Shown: one piece after another, positions 17,655-26,094 of the stretch
Position numbering within the stretch: the stretch's first letter is position 1
How the letters are laid out: each line of letters opens with the position of its first letter
DNA from: an uncultured Bdellovibrionales bacterium
GTDB lineage: Bacteria; Bdellovibrionota; Bdellovibrionia; Bdellovibrionales; Bdellovibrionaceae
NCBI GenBank assembly: GCA_903926205.1
Contig: CAIYID010000091.1
Coordinates: 38,650-102,649 of the forward strand
Reading direction: 5' to 3'
Length of the DNA stretch: 64,000 nucleotides
Notes under the pieces: generated by a model
The model's input: only the letters and a program-made list of their open reading frames with translations
The model's database searches: none
What the model was told of the DNA's origin: nothing
Translations under genes and position numbers: made by a program

Positions 17655-17846
17655 TTTTCTCTCCACCAATATTAATGTCTATATATAGCCTCAAGCTTAT
17701 CGGGGAAAACGAACTAGACTTTAGTCGGTTTGTATTAAAATAGCGTAAAATAATTGAACGACTGTCGCCAATAAACGTTTGTATGTCTCAAGTTAAAACA
17801 AAGTCATTCTCTAAACCCAATACATTAGCTCCAAATGTCTCAAAAC

Positions 17847-17864
17847 CGGGTATGTACCTTGCTC
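17847..17864 (+). promoter_or_regulatory. Weak sigma-54-like promoter before the 715-aa gene
   Basis: GG (17849-17850)-N10-GC (17861-17862), within CGGGTATGTACCTTGCTC. The -12 TTGCT is good, but the -24 element matches the consensus TGGCACG only in part. Predicted start about 17874, 35 bp before the ATG. Confidence 0.35.
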
Positions 17865-17908
17865 AGCACTTATATATATGAATTCGTGTATTAACAGATG
17901 GAGAGGCT

Positions 17909-20056
17909 ATGACAATAAAATTCGCTACAATTTTAATTCCTTTAACTTTCACGGCAGCGACACCGATTTTACTTTTTGCCGAAAACAGTCATGGTATTGA
18001 AAACTCATCTGTTGAAAGTCGTCCTATAATTGAAGTGTCAGGGCCGAAGAAAAAAAATTCTTCATTAGCGGGTAAAGTTTTCTCTAGTGTCGGCAGTCTT
18101 TTTTCAATGAATGAAGATAGTCCACTTTTTAAAGCTTGGCAGCAGGCTCAAATTGGCACAGGCCTTAATCTACTGGATAAAACAATTTCCATTTCTGACA
18201 AAGCTTCGACCTCACTGGATGTTAAATATCATTACACAGTTCAACCAGCTTTCGTGAAGAATTATCATCAGCGTTTAGATCAATACAGTATTGATTTTTG
18301 TTTGGCAGACACCGTTGCTAATTATGTGGGTGCAAATGCTAACATGAGTGCTCAGCTTTCATTCTCACGAGTCTTTGATAATAAACTCAACGCAGTGGAG
18401 GCTTTGCCCTATTTACCAAACAGAATTCCTTGGAAGGCTGATACAGCTCTTAATCAACTTAAACCGGGCGAAATGGTTCGTTTTGAAGTTGGCACAGGTC
18501 TTTCAGCTGGTCCCGTCTCATCAATTGCTTTAACGAGCAATATCCCTCTGAATGCCTCGGCCAACGTCAATCGTAATTCACAAATGGTGATTGATATCTA
18601 TCGGATGAAATTTAAATTGGTTCGGATGAGAATGGTGACGATTCGGCATCTTCTTGATCTTGGAGGTTCGATTAACACGGACCCGCTCGGGGCTTTCAAT
18701 TTTGGCCAGTCACTGATCGAAAATACTCTTGGAAAGTTGTTTAAAATAAATCCATTGTCTTTCGGCGGGGCCACAAATATGAGTAAAAAGAAACCTGTAA
18801 GTACTTTTATGGTTGATTACATTTTTAATCTTGAAAAACCAGAAGCCGCTCAGGCTTTCGAAGAGACCATGAGCCAACTTCACCATCTTAAAGCTATCAA
18901 TTTTTTTGATTTTAAAATTAGTCATTCAAGTATAGATGACCGAATTTTGAGTTTGGTTCAGGCTCCTGAATCTTTAGTAAAAAGAGATGAAACGCTTCCT
19001 GCAGGGGAGCGTAGTGTGAATCGCATTTTCAAAGGGACGACTGAGGCGACTTACCACTCATCCTTTTTGGAGAGTAAATTGAAAATATTGATTCCGATTT
19101 GGTATAAACGAATCGATAACAGTAATTCAATCGCGCAGGTGCGAGGCTTTGATGCAAAAAACAATCCTATCGATATGTTGTATCTAGCACGCTCAAGCAT
19201 TAGCAATTTCAAAGGGGTGGCTGGTCTCTGGCAGAAATTATTGACAAATGAAACCGATGCTCTTTTTCGAGCGAATTTTAAAGATGACAAAGTTATTCCC
19301 ACCCTTTTAAGCGATATTGTTCTGCAAAAAAATTTGAGTGATAAAAATTTAACTAAAAGCAAATATATTCGAGCAACTAGTTTTATTGATCTCACGGTAC
19401 CAACGGCTTCCGCTTTGATCCCTGAAGTGAATTTTAAAGAAGTAAATAAATTGGTAAACGGTTATTTTCGTTTAAAATTAGTTATTCATCCTGAGGCCAT
19501 TGGAGTCATGGAAAAACTTTCAAAAAATCAGATTCATGATCGCTTGGTGGATCTTCTTAGACGTGATCCATTTGCAAGTGAAATTAATTCTGAGCATACA
19601 CAGACCAGTATCGGCGAAAGTTCTGAATCTTCGACAACGGAAGAAAAACTGCAAGAAGACATTAACGACGTAACAAATCTATTTGCTGTGTTTTTGGATG
19701 ATCATTCGACGATGATTGAGAAGTATCAAGCGTATTTGAAGGCTCGTGAATTCGAATTGTTTGAAGCGATTGGTCCAGCACTGATGGTTTCCTTAATTCC
19801 TAAAGACAAAATCGAAGACATGATTTTCTTAAAAGTGAGTATCGGTGGAGATAAATTAGCAGCAACCAGTATTACTTATGGAAAGAAAGATGTTTCAGAC
19901 TTTTTCTCTTCTTTTCAATATATGCAGGCGACATTGAATAGCCGTGATTTTGATATGCGTCTTGATACTAACGTATCTTCACAGGATATTCGGGCTCAAT
20001 TGAATAGCAGCGCAGATGTAATTGATGATATTACTGGAAGAGCAACGTTCCGATAA
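17909..20056 (+). CDS. Large exported protein, unknown (715 aa)
   Basis: The signal peptide (MTIKFATILIPLTF... to LLFAEN) predicts export. No domain recognised. The protein mixes beta-rich stretches with a long polar helix near the end (TEEKLQEDINDVTNLF). The text has no lipobox, no membrane helices after the signal and only one Cys in the mature part. GGAGAG precedes the ATG. It stands alone, with a possible sigma-54 promoter and the maturase locus beginning about 165 bp downstream. A predator-specific secreted protein is possible but unproven. Confidence 0.7.
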   Translation: MTIKFATILIPLTFTAATPILLFAENSHGIENSSVESRPIIEVSGPKKKNSSLAGKVFSSVGSLFSMNEDSPLFKAWQQAQIGTGLNLLDKTISISDKASTSLDVKYHYTVQPAFVKNYHQRLDQYSIDFCLADTVANYVGANANMSAQLSFSRVFDNKLNAVEALPYLPNRIPWKADTALNQLKPGEMVRFEVGTGLSAGPVSSIALTSNIPLNASANVNRNSQMVIDIYRMKFKLVRMRMVTIRHLLDLGGSINTDPLGAFNFGQSLIENTLGKLFKINPLSFGGATNMSKKKPVSTFMVDYIFNLEKPEAAQAFEETMSQLHHLKAINFFDFKISHSSIDDRILSLVQAPESLVKRDETLPAGERSVNRIFKGTTEATYHSSFLESKLKILIPIWYKRIDNSNSIAQVRGFDAKNNPIDMLYLARSSISNFKGVAGLWQKLLTNETDALFRANFKDDKVIPTLLSDIVLQKNLSDKNLTKSKYIRATSFIDLTVPTASALIPEVNFKEVNKLVNGYFRLKLVIHPEAIGVMEKLSKNQIHDRLVDLLRRDPFASEINSEHTQTSIGESSESSTTEEKLQEDINDVTNLFAVFLDDHSTMIEKYQAYLKAREFELFEAIGPALMVSLIPKDKIEDMIFLKVSIGGDKLAATSITYGKKDVSDFFSSFQYMQATLNSRDFDMRLDTNVSSQDIRAQLNSSADVIDDITGRATFR

Positions 20057-20189
20057 GTTAAGTTAGGATAGCATTAAGACGACAGTGAAATAAATTCGAA
20101 AAAACGGTAATAAAATCACTTTGGCTCAATATGTCAAAATAGCAACCTACTGAAATTAAAAGATTTTTTTATATGGGGTCAAAATAATT

Positions 20190-20206
20190 TTGGCCTCATA
20201 TTTGCA
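20190..20206 (+). promoter_or_regulatory. Strong candidate sigma-54 promoter of the maturase-peptide-kinase locus
   Basis: TTGGCCTCATATTTGCA: TGGC at -24 and TTGCA at -12, with GG (20192-20193) and GC (20204-20205) exactly 10 bases apart. Predicted start about 20217, leaving a leader of about 21 bases before the likely start codon. Confidence 0.6.
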
Positions 20207-20237
20207 GTTTTAGCCCTCGGCTTTGCCTGAGGTGCAT

Positions 20238-21623
20238 TTGGATACCGTATTTTCGATGAAACAATTTGATGACCTGATTGCGATTCGCTCTTCTAAGGGA
20301 CGAGTCGTTGGTTTTCATACAAAAAACCTCGAGATCGCGCGTTTGTCCGAGCAAGCCTGGGAGCAAGGCCTTAAGCTGAATGAGGTTCGCGCGTGGAATT
20401 CTCAGCAGAAATCGAAAGAACTCTCGTCATTTGAAACAGATGACAACTGCGAAGAGAGTGCTGATGAAACTCAGAAGCAGAGCCATAAGCCGTTGAATTA
20501 TCAAGTTCGGGCACTGTCGATCAATGTGACTCAGATCTGCAATCTTCACTGTACTTACTGCGCGGCTGGCGGCGATGGGAGCTATGGCGATCCCGTGAAA
20601 AAAATTGCCGTGGACAAAACTCTGCCTCAAATTCAGTTTTTTATGGGAAAATTATCACCAGGAGATGAGTTCCGGCTGACTTTTTTGGGTGGAGAACCCT
20701 TGTTGTATCCGGAAGCGATTTTGCTTTTAGCTGAGTACGCGCAAGAGTTCGCGGCCGTTCGGCAAATTAAAACTCAGTTCGTGGTTGTGACAAATGGCAC
20801 TCAATTTACTGAGAGAAATATTGAAATTCTCGATAAGATCAAAGCAAATATTACGATTAGCCTAGATGGCCCGCCAGAGGTGAATGATCTGCTTCGACCG
20901 AATCGGGCTGGTTTTGGGGTTACTCATTCCATCATTGCGGGACTGCGAAGCCTTTTGGATCAAAAAAAACAGAGCAAGAAAAACATCGGCTCTGTGGGAA
21001 TTTCAGGGGTTTTTGGCTCGAAAAACATGAATTTGGAAAAGGCCTATCGATTTTACAGTGAATTTCCAGTCCAATGGTTCGACTTTACTTACGATCATTT
21101 GGAAACTCGTGAACAGGTCAATTGGGAGTTCACGCAGGAATTGCTCCATGTCGGTGCTCTTGCGTTTGCCAAGGGTGGAGAACAAGAGCTTCGTCGAATC
21201 AAAATTTTTGATCAGTACTTCCAAGTTTTTGATTCTCAGAAGATAAATAACAATTATTGTGGTGCTGGGAAGACTTTTTTAATGGTGGATGCGCGCAACC
21301 AGATCTACACCTGTCCCTGGGTTGTTGGCGATAGCAAAGAGGTCGTTGGTCAAGGAACCACTCTTTTTCAGGAAAAATTGAGTGGTTATTCCCAAGATCT
21401 TATTGTGCAAAATAATTGTCAAAATTGTTGGGCCAGCGCCATTTGTGGCGGTGGCTGTATGTATATTCATAAAAACAAAACTGGTGATAAGCACCAGGTA
21501 GACCCTAATTTTTGTTCTCGAACTCGTGAGTTGATTGCAACTTCTCTTCTGTATTATGAAGAGAGTCGAGGTTTGTCCACTCAAGTTCAAGAGGTCATCG
21601 AAGGCGAACAGATCTTAGGCTGA
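20238..21623 (+). CDS. Radical SAM/SPASM peptide maturase
   Basis: About 461 residues. The start is uncertain. TTG 20238 has GAGG 5 bases upstream and lies after the predicted sigma-54 start; GTG 20232, TTG 20223 and ATG 20256 are alternatives. The first 80-90 residues include a short beta-helical part (GRVVGFHTKNLEIARLS) that may bind the precursor leader, as RRE domains do. NVTQICNLHCTYCAAGG is the CxxxCxxC motif and LGGEPLLYP the GGE motif. The C-terminus has CGAG, CPW, CQNCWASAICGGGC and a final Cys, the SPASM auxiliary-cluster pattern. Such proteins modify ribosomal peptides; the 55-residue peptide next to it is the obvious substrate (inference). Confidence 0.82.
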   Translation: MDTVFSMKQFDDLIAIRSSKGRVVGFHTKNLEIARLSEQAWEQGLKLNEVRAWNSQQKSKELSSFETDDNCEESADETQKQSHKPLNYQVRALSINVTQICNLHCTYCAAGGDGSYGDPVKKIAVDKTLPQIQFFMGKLSPGDEFRLTFLGGEPLLYPEAILLLAEYAQEFAAVRQIKTQFVVVTNGTQFTERNIEILDKIKANITISLDGPPEVNDLLRPNRAGFGVTHSIIAGLRSLLDQKKQSKKNIGSVGISGVFGSKNMNLEKAYRFYSEFPVQWFDFTYDHLETREQVNWEFTQELLHVGALAFAKGGEQELRRIKIFDQYFQVFDSQKINNNYCGAGKTFLMVDARNQIYTCPWVVGDSKEVVGQGTTLFQEKLSGYSQDLIVQNNCQNCWASAICGGGCMYIHKNKTGDKHQVDPNFCSRTRELIATSLLYYEESRGLSTQVQEVIEGEQILG

Positions 21624-21655
21624 TATTTAGACTAAAAACAAAAAAAGGTGGAATT

Positions 21656-21823
21656 ATGAAACAAAATTCGGAAGCATTAAAACAGGAGCCTGAAATGGAA
21701 AATGTGAAAGCAGAAGAAAAAAACTTAAAAGAGGCCGCTCAGGTGCATGTGCAAAAAATTAAGCCTTTGAAAACAACAACACAAACTCCGGCGGATCCCG
21801 GCTGTCGCCCAACAGGGACTTAA
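21656..21823 (+). CDS. Precursor-like peptide (55 aa), probable RiPP substrate
   Basis: The peptide begins MKQNSEALKQEPEMENVK and ends TTTQTPADPGCRPTGT, followed by TAA. A Lys/Glu-rich leader of about 40 residues precedes a Thr/Pro/Gly end with the only Cys (residue 50). AGGTGG lies 5 bases before the ATG. It sits 32 bp after the maturase, and its stop overlaps the kinase start (TAATG), so it is translated in the same unit. This is the usual architecture of a radical SAM-modified peptide. The kind of modification cannot be read from sequence. The known CbpA/CbpB peptide family should be compared; I cannot confirm membership. Confidence 0.72.
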   Translation: MKQNSEALKQEPEMENVKAEEKNLKEAAQVHVQKIKPLKTTTQTPADPGCRPTGT

Positions 21824-23733
21824 TGGCAACGCCTCCTCCCTTGTTAAAAGAGGGTGAACCAAAGAAATCCCGCAGTTTTCGCCGAAAAGCGATTCTTAGT
21901 GCTGTGCAAGTCATTGTGGCGTTGCTCATCACCCTGGTGCTGACGGGAATTTCTTTTGATTATATTGAAAGTTATTTTTTTGATTTTAGAGTTCGGAATC
22001 GATATCAGCCAAAACCTTCAGGTCATGTTGAAATCGTTCTGATCGATTCGGCAACAGTTCAAAGATTTAAAGCCGTTCCTGGATTCAAAGAACACGCCGT
22101 ACTTCTTGAAAAACTACAAACACAAAATCCAGCTTCTGTCGTGTATGTTCGCCCTTTTGCTCCTCTCAAAGAAGAAGTGTCGAATGGTGATCTTCAGCAT
22201 GCACTTTTGACCGGTACGGAGCTGGAGCAACGAGAGTTCGCAAAAGTGGCCTCGTCAGTCCATAATTTTTATTTACTTACCGACTCAATGCATATGGTCG
22301 CAGAGCAAAAAAATCTCACGCTGATTCCACCTTTTAGTGAACTTAATGTGGGCTCTGGCCCTAAAACTTCGGATCGAAATATCTTAGCTAGAGACGGAGT
22401 CAGTCGGCGTATTTTGATTTCTTACCAAGGGCAACTTCTGCTGCATCCTCAGTTGGCTGGGCTTTTTAATCAGGAGATTCATAAGCCTGAAAATATCAGA
22501 GGATCCATTGAGCTTTTTGACTCACAACAAGTGTACATTGACTATGTTGCTCCAGGACGTTTTAGCACGACTAAATTTGAAGATATCTTGGATGGGAAAG
22601 TTGATTTGACCAAGTTTAACAATAAATTGGTTTTAATCGGTGATGATATTGGTGCCAGTGCGCGAGACTATGTTTCCACTCCATTCAGTCGGGAAGCGAC
22701 GATGACGGCCACTGAGCTCCACGCAAATATGTTTGATACACTCATTCGAAACTCAGCGGCTCGGCCATTGCCAAAATGGTTTGACAGTCTTGTGACTTTT
22801 TTAATTGGTGCACTCACCTTGTCGATTTCTCTTTCTCTGCGGCCTACGAAAGGGATTTTGATTCTACTCAGCACAGGTCTCGGGTTTGCTATTTTAGCTT
22901 GGTTTTCATTCTGGATTTTGGGAATTTGGATTGAAATGGCCCACCCGATATTGGCCATTTTTACCTGCTATTACTTTTTTATTCCCTACCGATTGATTAT
23001 CGAAAATCGTCGAAGCTGGGAATACTATCAAAAGCATAAGCTGCTTCAGCAGGTCGAAGAGATGAAAACGAATTTTATTTCGATGATTTCCCATGATCTA
23101 AAAACCCCAATTGCTCGTATCCAAGGAATGACCGAAATAATTGCTCGTGACAAAGTGATCATTAGTTCGACTCAACAGGAGGCCGTCGATACGATTCGTT
23201 CTTCTTCTGTTGATTTGCTGGGAACAATTAATTCCATTTTGAATTATGCCAAAATTGAAAATCAAGGCGTAGAGCTCCACTTGGAGGCAAAGGACATCAA
23301 TGAACTGGTGAATGAGGTGGTTCTTCGTCACGAGTTTTTGGCTAAACTCAAACACATCAGAATAACGACGGATTTAGAGCCACTATTCAGCAGTTCTGTT
23401 GATCCAGAACTCATGAAACAAGTGTTTTCCAACTTACTTGAGAATGCGATCAAGTACAGTCCTGATAGTTCTTCCGTAAAAATTCGAACTCGTGAAGTCG
23501 ATGGATTCGTTAACATCGAATTTATTGATAATGGTCATGGGATTCCTGAGAATGAACTTCCTCTGGTTTTTATGAAATTTTTTCGCAGTAAAAATGCAAA
23601 AAGCTCTCCGATTAAGGGATCGGGCCTTGGGCTCTATTTGGCGAAGTATTTAATTGAATTACATCGCGGTTTTATTTTTGCTGAAAGCTCCACTGGAAAA
23701 GGCACGACTTTTACGGTAAAACTACCTCTGTAA
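21823..23733 (+). CDS. CHASE2-domain sensor histidine kinase
   Basis: 636 residues. A first membrane helix (about 26-48), a periplasmic CHASE2 domain (about 50-300, including VEIVLIDSATVQRF and FNNKLVLIGDDIG), three further helices (about 315-400), HisKA with FISMISHDLKTPIARIQG (His424), and HATPase with NLLENAIKYSP, DNGHGIP and GSGLGLYLAKYL. It is translationally fused in register (TAATG) to the peptide gene, which suggests that the CHASE2 domain senses the mature peptide (inference). The sigma-54 response regulator gene follows. Confidence 0.88.
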   Translation: MATPPPLLKEGEPKKSRSFRRKAILSAVQVIVALLITLVLTGISFDYIESYFFDFRVRNRYQPKPSGHVEIVLIDSATVQRFKAVPGFKEHAVLLEKLQTQNPASVVYVRPFAPLKEEVSNGDLQHALLTGTELEQREFAKVASSVHNFYLLTDSMHMVAEQKNLTLIPPFSELNVGSGPKTSDRNILARDGVSRRILISYQGQLLLHPQLAGLFNQEIHKPENIRGSIELFDSQQVYIDYVAPGRFSTTKFEDILDGKVDLTKFNNKLVLIGDDIGASARDYVSTPFSREATMTATELHANMFDTLIRNSAARPLPKWFDSLVTFLIGALTLSISLSLRPTKGILILLSTGLGFAILAWFSFWILGIWIEMAHPILAIFTCYYFFIPYRLIIENRRSWEYYQKHKLLQQVEEMKTNFISMISHDLKTPIARIQGMTEIIARDKVIISSTQQEAVDTIRSSSVDLLGTINSILNYAKIENQGVELHLEAKDINELVNEVVLRHEFLAKLKHIRITTDLEPLFSSSVDPELMKQVFSNLLENAIKYSPDSSSVKIRTREVDGFVNIEFIDNGHGIPENELPLVFMKFFRSKNAKSSPIKGSGLGLYLAKYLIELHRGFIFAESSTGKGTTFTVKLPL

Positions 23734-23780
23734 AAAAAATGAATTCAGAATTGGTCAAAAATTGTCAGGTGGGGAGTTTT

Positions 23781-25340
23781 ATGATTCGAGTACTTGTCGT
23801 CGATGATGATCAGGGGTTACGGCTCTCAGTAAAAGGTGCGCTTCAAGTTTCTCGCCAATTTTTAATTGAGGAAGCGCAAGATGGCCAAGATGGCGTAGAC
23901 AAGATGAAAAAAAACAATTTCGATGTTGTTCTTCTTGATGTCGATATGCCGCGCCTTAATGGCCTCGAGGCACTTAAACAAATTAAAGAATTAAATCCTG
24001 GCACAATTGTGATTATGATGACTGCTTTTGCGGCGATCAATCAAGCTGTGCAGGCAGTGAAAGACGGTGCTTATAATTATTTGCAAAAACCTGTGGAATC
24101 CGAACACTTAATCGCCTTGATTGACCGTGCGATTGCCGCTAATAAATTGATTTCCAATGTTGCGAACTCTGCGCCAATCATGATGGATAACGGCCGCAAA
24201 ATTATTGGTAACAATCAGCAGATGGTTCGTGTCTTTAATATGATTAATAAACTCAGCAAAGTGGACACTCCCGTATTAATTCGCGGGGCTTCAGGAACTG
24301 GTAAAGAATTGGTGGCGCGTGCGATCCACTTCAACTCTTCGCGCAAAGATGGAAAATTTGTTGGAATTAACTGCTCAGCAATTCCTGAAAATCTTTTTGA
24401 GAGCGAACTTTTTGGGCATGAAAAAGGAAGCTTTACAGGGGCGGATCAGCGCAAAATAGGAAAATTTCAATATGCGGAGGGCGGTACTTTATTTTTGGAT
24501 GAAGTGGGCGATATGCCAGCATTGATGCAAGTGAAATTACTTCGTGTGTTGCAAGAAAAAGTATTCACTCCAGTTGGTTCTAATCGCGAAGTGCCAACGA
24601 ATGTTCGAATCATTGCAGCGACCAATCGTCCGCTGGAAGAAATGATGAAAACCGGCTTATTCAGAGAAGATTTATTTTATCGTTTGAATGTGATTCCTAT
24701 ACTTTTGCCTTCTCTTGTTGAACGCAAAGATGACTTAGATTCTATGGTTATGATGTTCATTCGTAAATTCAATGATGCCCAAAGCAAGCGTATTACAGGA
24801 ATCACTTCAGATGCCTTGGCGGTCTTGAAGAAGCACGATTGGCCAGGAAATATTCGTGAACTTGAAAACGTTATAGAGCACATGTTTGTCATGGAAAGCA
24901 CTAGCCGGCTAACCTTAGCCTCTTTACCAAATTCAGTTCTGTCGGCCACGGGAACTGAGATTTGTGAAGTTGAGTTACAAAATGCTGCCGCTGTCCAAGA
25001 AAAAACAGAAAAACAAGGAAAAACGTTTTCCATCTCTGCTCAAGCAAATCAAAGTGTTGCATTGAATGATGATGATGACTTGGACTCTGATTTTTCCGAA
25101 AATGACAGCGACGAGGGAGCGCTTGAGGGCGCCGTGAGTTTTACTGTTTCCGCGTCTGCAGATGGGGTACTAGATTTTAACGCGCAAAAGGAAGCCTTCG
25201 AAAAAGAGTTTATCATTAAAGCTTTAAAAACTTTTGGTGGTCGAATTAACCAGACGGCTTTGCACGCAAATATCCCCAAAAAAACTCTGCTGAGAAAAAT
25301 TGAAAAATATGGCATCATCGCTAAAGATTTTTCAGAATAA
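23781..25340 (+). CDS. NtrC-family sigma-54-dependent response regulator
   Basis: I start it at ATG 23781 (MIRVLVVDDDQ), which has GGGGAG 4-5 bases upstream; 23739 is an alternative. 519 residues: a receiver with phospho-Asp53 (VLLDVDMP), an AAA+ domain with Walker A GASGTGKE, the sigma-54 contact loop as FTGA in GSFTGADQ (usual form GAFTGA), Walker B FLDEVGDMP, an acidic linker of about 100 residues, and a Fis-type helix-turn-helix (FGGRINQTALHANIPKKTL). The partner of the kinase is the preceding gene by synteny. It probably activates sigma-54 promoters, including the one at 20190 (inference). Confidence 0.9.
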   Translation: MIRVLVVDDDQGLRLSVKGALQVSRQFLIEEAQDGQDGVDKMKKNNFDVVLLDVDMPRLNGLEALKQIKELNPGTIVIMMTAFAAINQAVQAVKDGAYNYLQKPVESEHLIALIDRAIAANKLISNVANSAPIMMDNGRKIIGNNQQMVRVFNMINKLSKVDTPVLIRGASGTGKELVARAIHFNSSRKDGKFVGINCSAIPENLFESELFGHEKGSFTGADQRKIGKFQYAEGGTLFLDEVGDMPALMQVKLLRVLQEKVFTPVGSNREVPTNVRIIAATNRPLEEMMKTGLFREDLFYRLNVIPILLPSLVERKDDLDSMVMMFIRKFNDAQSKRITGITSDALAVLKKHDWPGNIRELENVIEHMFVMESTSRLTLASLPNSVLSATGTEICEVELQNAAAVQEKTEKQGKTFSISAQANQSVALNDDDDLDSDFSENDSDEGALEGAVSFTVSASADGVLDFNAQKEAFEKEFIIKALKTFGGRINQTALHANIPKKTLLRKIEKYGIIAKDFSE

Positions 25341-25491
25341 TTGGTAATTTTTTTATTCATAGGCAAACGGCGAACAAAAGGTGGCCTTGCCAAAATCAAG
25401 GAGTTTTTTTCTTTATATTTTTAGTTTTTGCCCTGCGCACTGAACTAAAATTCTTGAAAGTCTGGTAACAATTGCTTAATTTTTCAGCCCC

Positions 25492-26058
25492 ATGACGATG
25501 AATCCACTTCCTCCACAGGCGTACACCAAAGATACGATGCTTAAAGCGTATTCTTGGCTGCAGAATCAGAATGATTCGATCAAAGGTCTTGCGATCACTC
25601 CAGATATTTTGGTCAGTCTTTATTTGAAAGCAAAAATGAACGGGGAAGAATCTCTTGATCGGCCTAGTATTCAAAATTTTAAAGCCGAGCTAAAAAACCT
25701 TGCTGGTTTGATGGGAGAGTTCGAATCAAAAAACGAAAAGGCTCAAGATCGCTATCGTCATATTGGTCATGCTGCCCATGCTACTCATGGGGATAGACCA
25801 GTTGAAAAGCCCTTTGTCAGCGGAAACTTTTCTCCAGCACATGAGAACCAAGTTGTGGAAAAAACAGTGGAAAAGTCTGTGGAAAAATTCATGGAAAAGC
25901 CTTCTGAAGCAACTCGACCAATTGCTGGGCTTGATCTTGATGTCCGCTCCCAAACTATGATTCGGGAGGTCAAAAGTGAATTCAATCTTGGTTCGGACCA
26001 AGAGGCCCTTCGATTGCTTATTTCCCTTGGCTTCAAACGCATGAAAAATCTTGAGTGA
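25492..26058 (+). CDS. Protein with VEK repeats and possible ribbon-helix-helix end
   Basis: 188 residues. The middle is charged, with four VEK/MEK repeats (about residues 122-138). The C-terminal 40 residues (LDVRSQTMIREVKSEFNLGS...) resemble a CopG/Arc-type ribbon-helix-helix DNA-binding fold. ATGs at residues 1 and 3 are both possible, and no good ribosome site is seen. It lies just before ileS on the same strand. Function unknown. Confidence 0.5.
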   Translation: MTMNPLPPQAYTKDTMLKAYSWLQNQNDSIKGLAITPDILVSLYLKAKMNGEESLDRPSIQNFKAELKNLAGLMGEFESKNEKAQDRYRHIGHAAHATHGDRPVEKPFVSGNFSPAHENQVVEKTVEKSVEKFMEKPSEATRPIAGLDLDVRSQTMIREVKSEFNLGSDQEALRLLISLGFKRMKNLE

Positions 26059-26094
26059 ATGGACAAAGCTTCGAGCTTCCGCTAGCTTATCCAA

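Noticed and set aside
17491..17694. 67-residue minus-strand ORF
   Set aside because: It reads through the hairpin and lacks a ribosome site; the 26-residue ORF at 17574-17654 on the same strand fits better.
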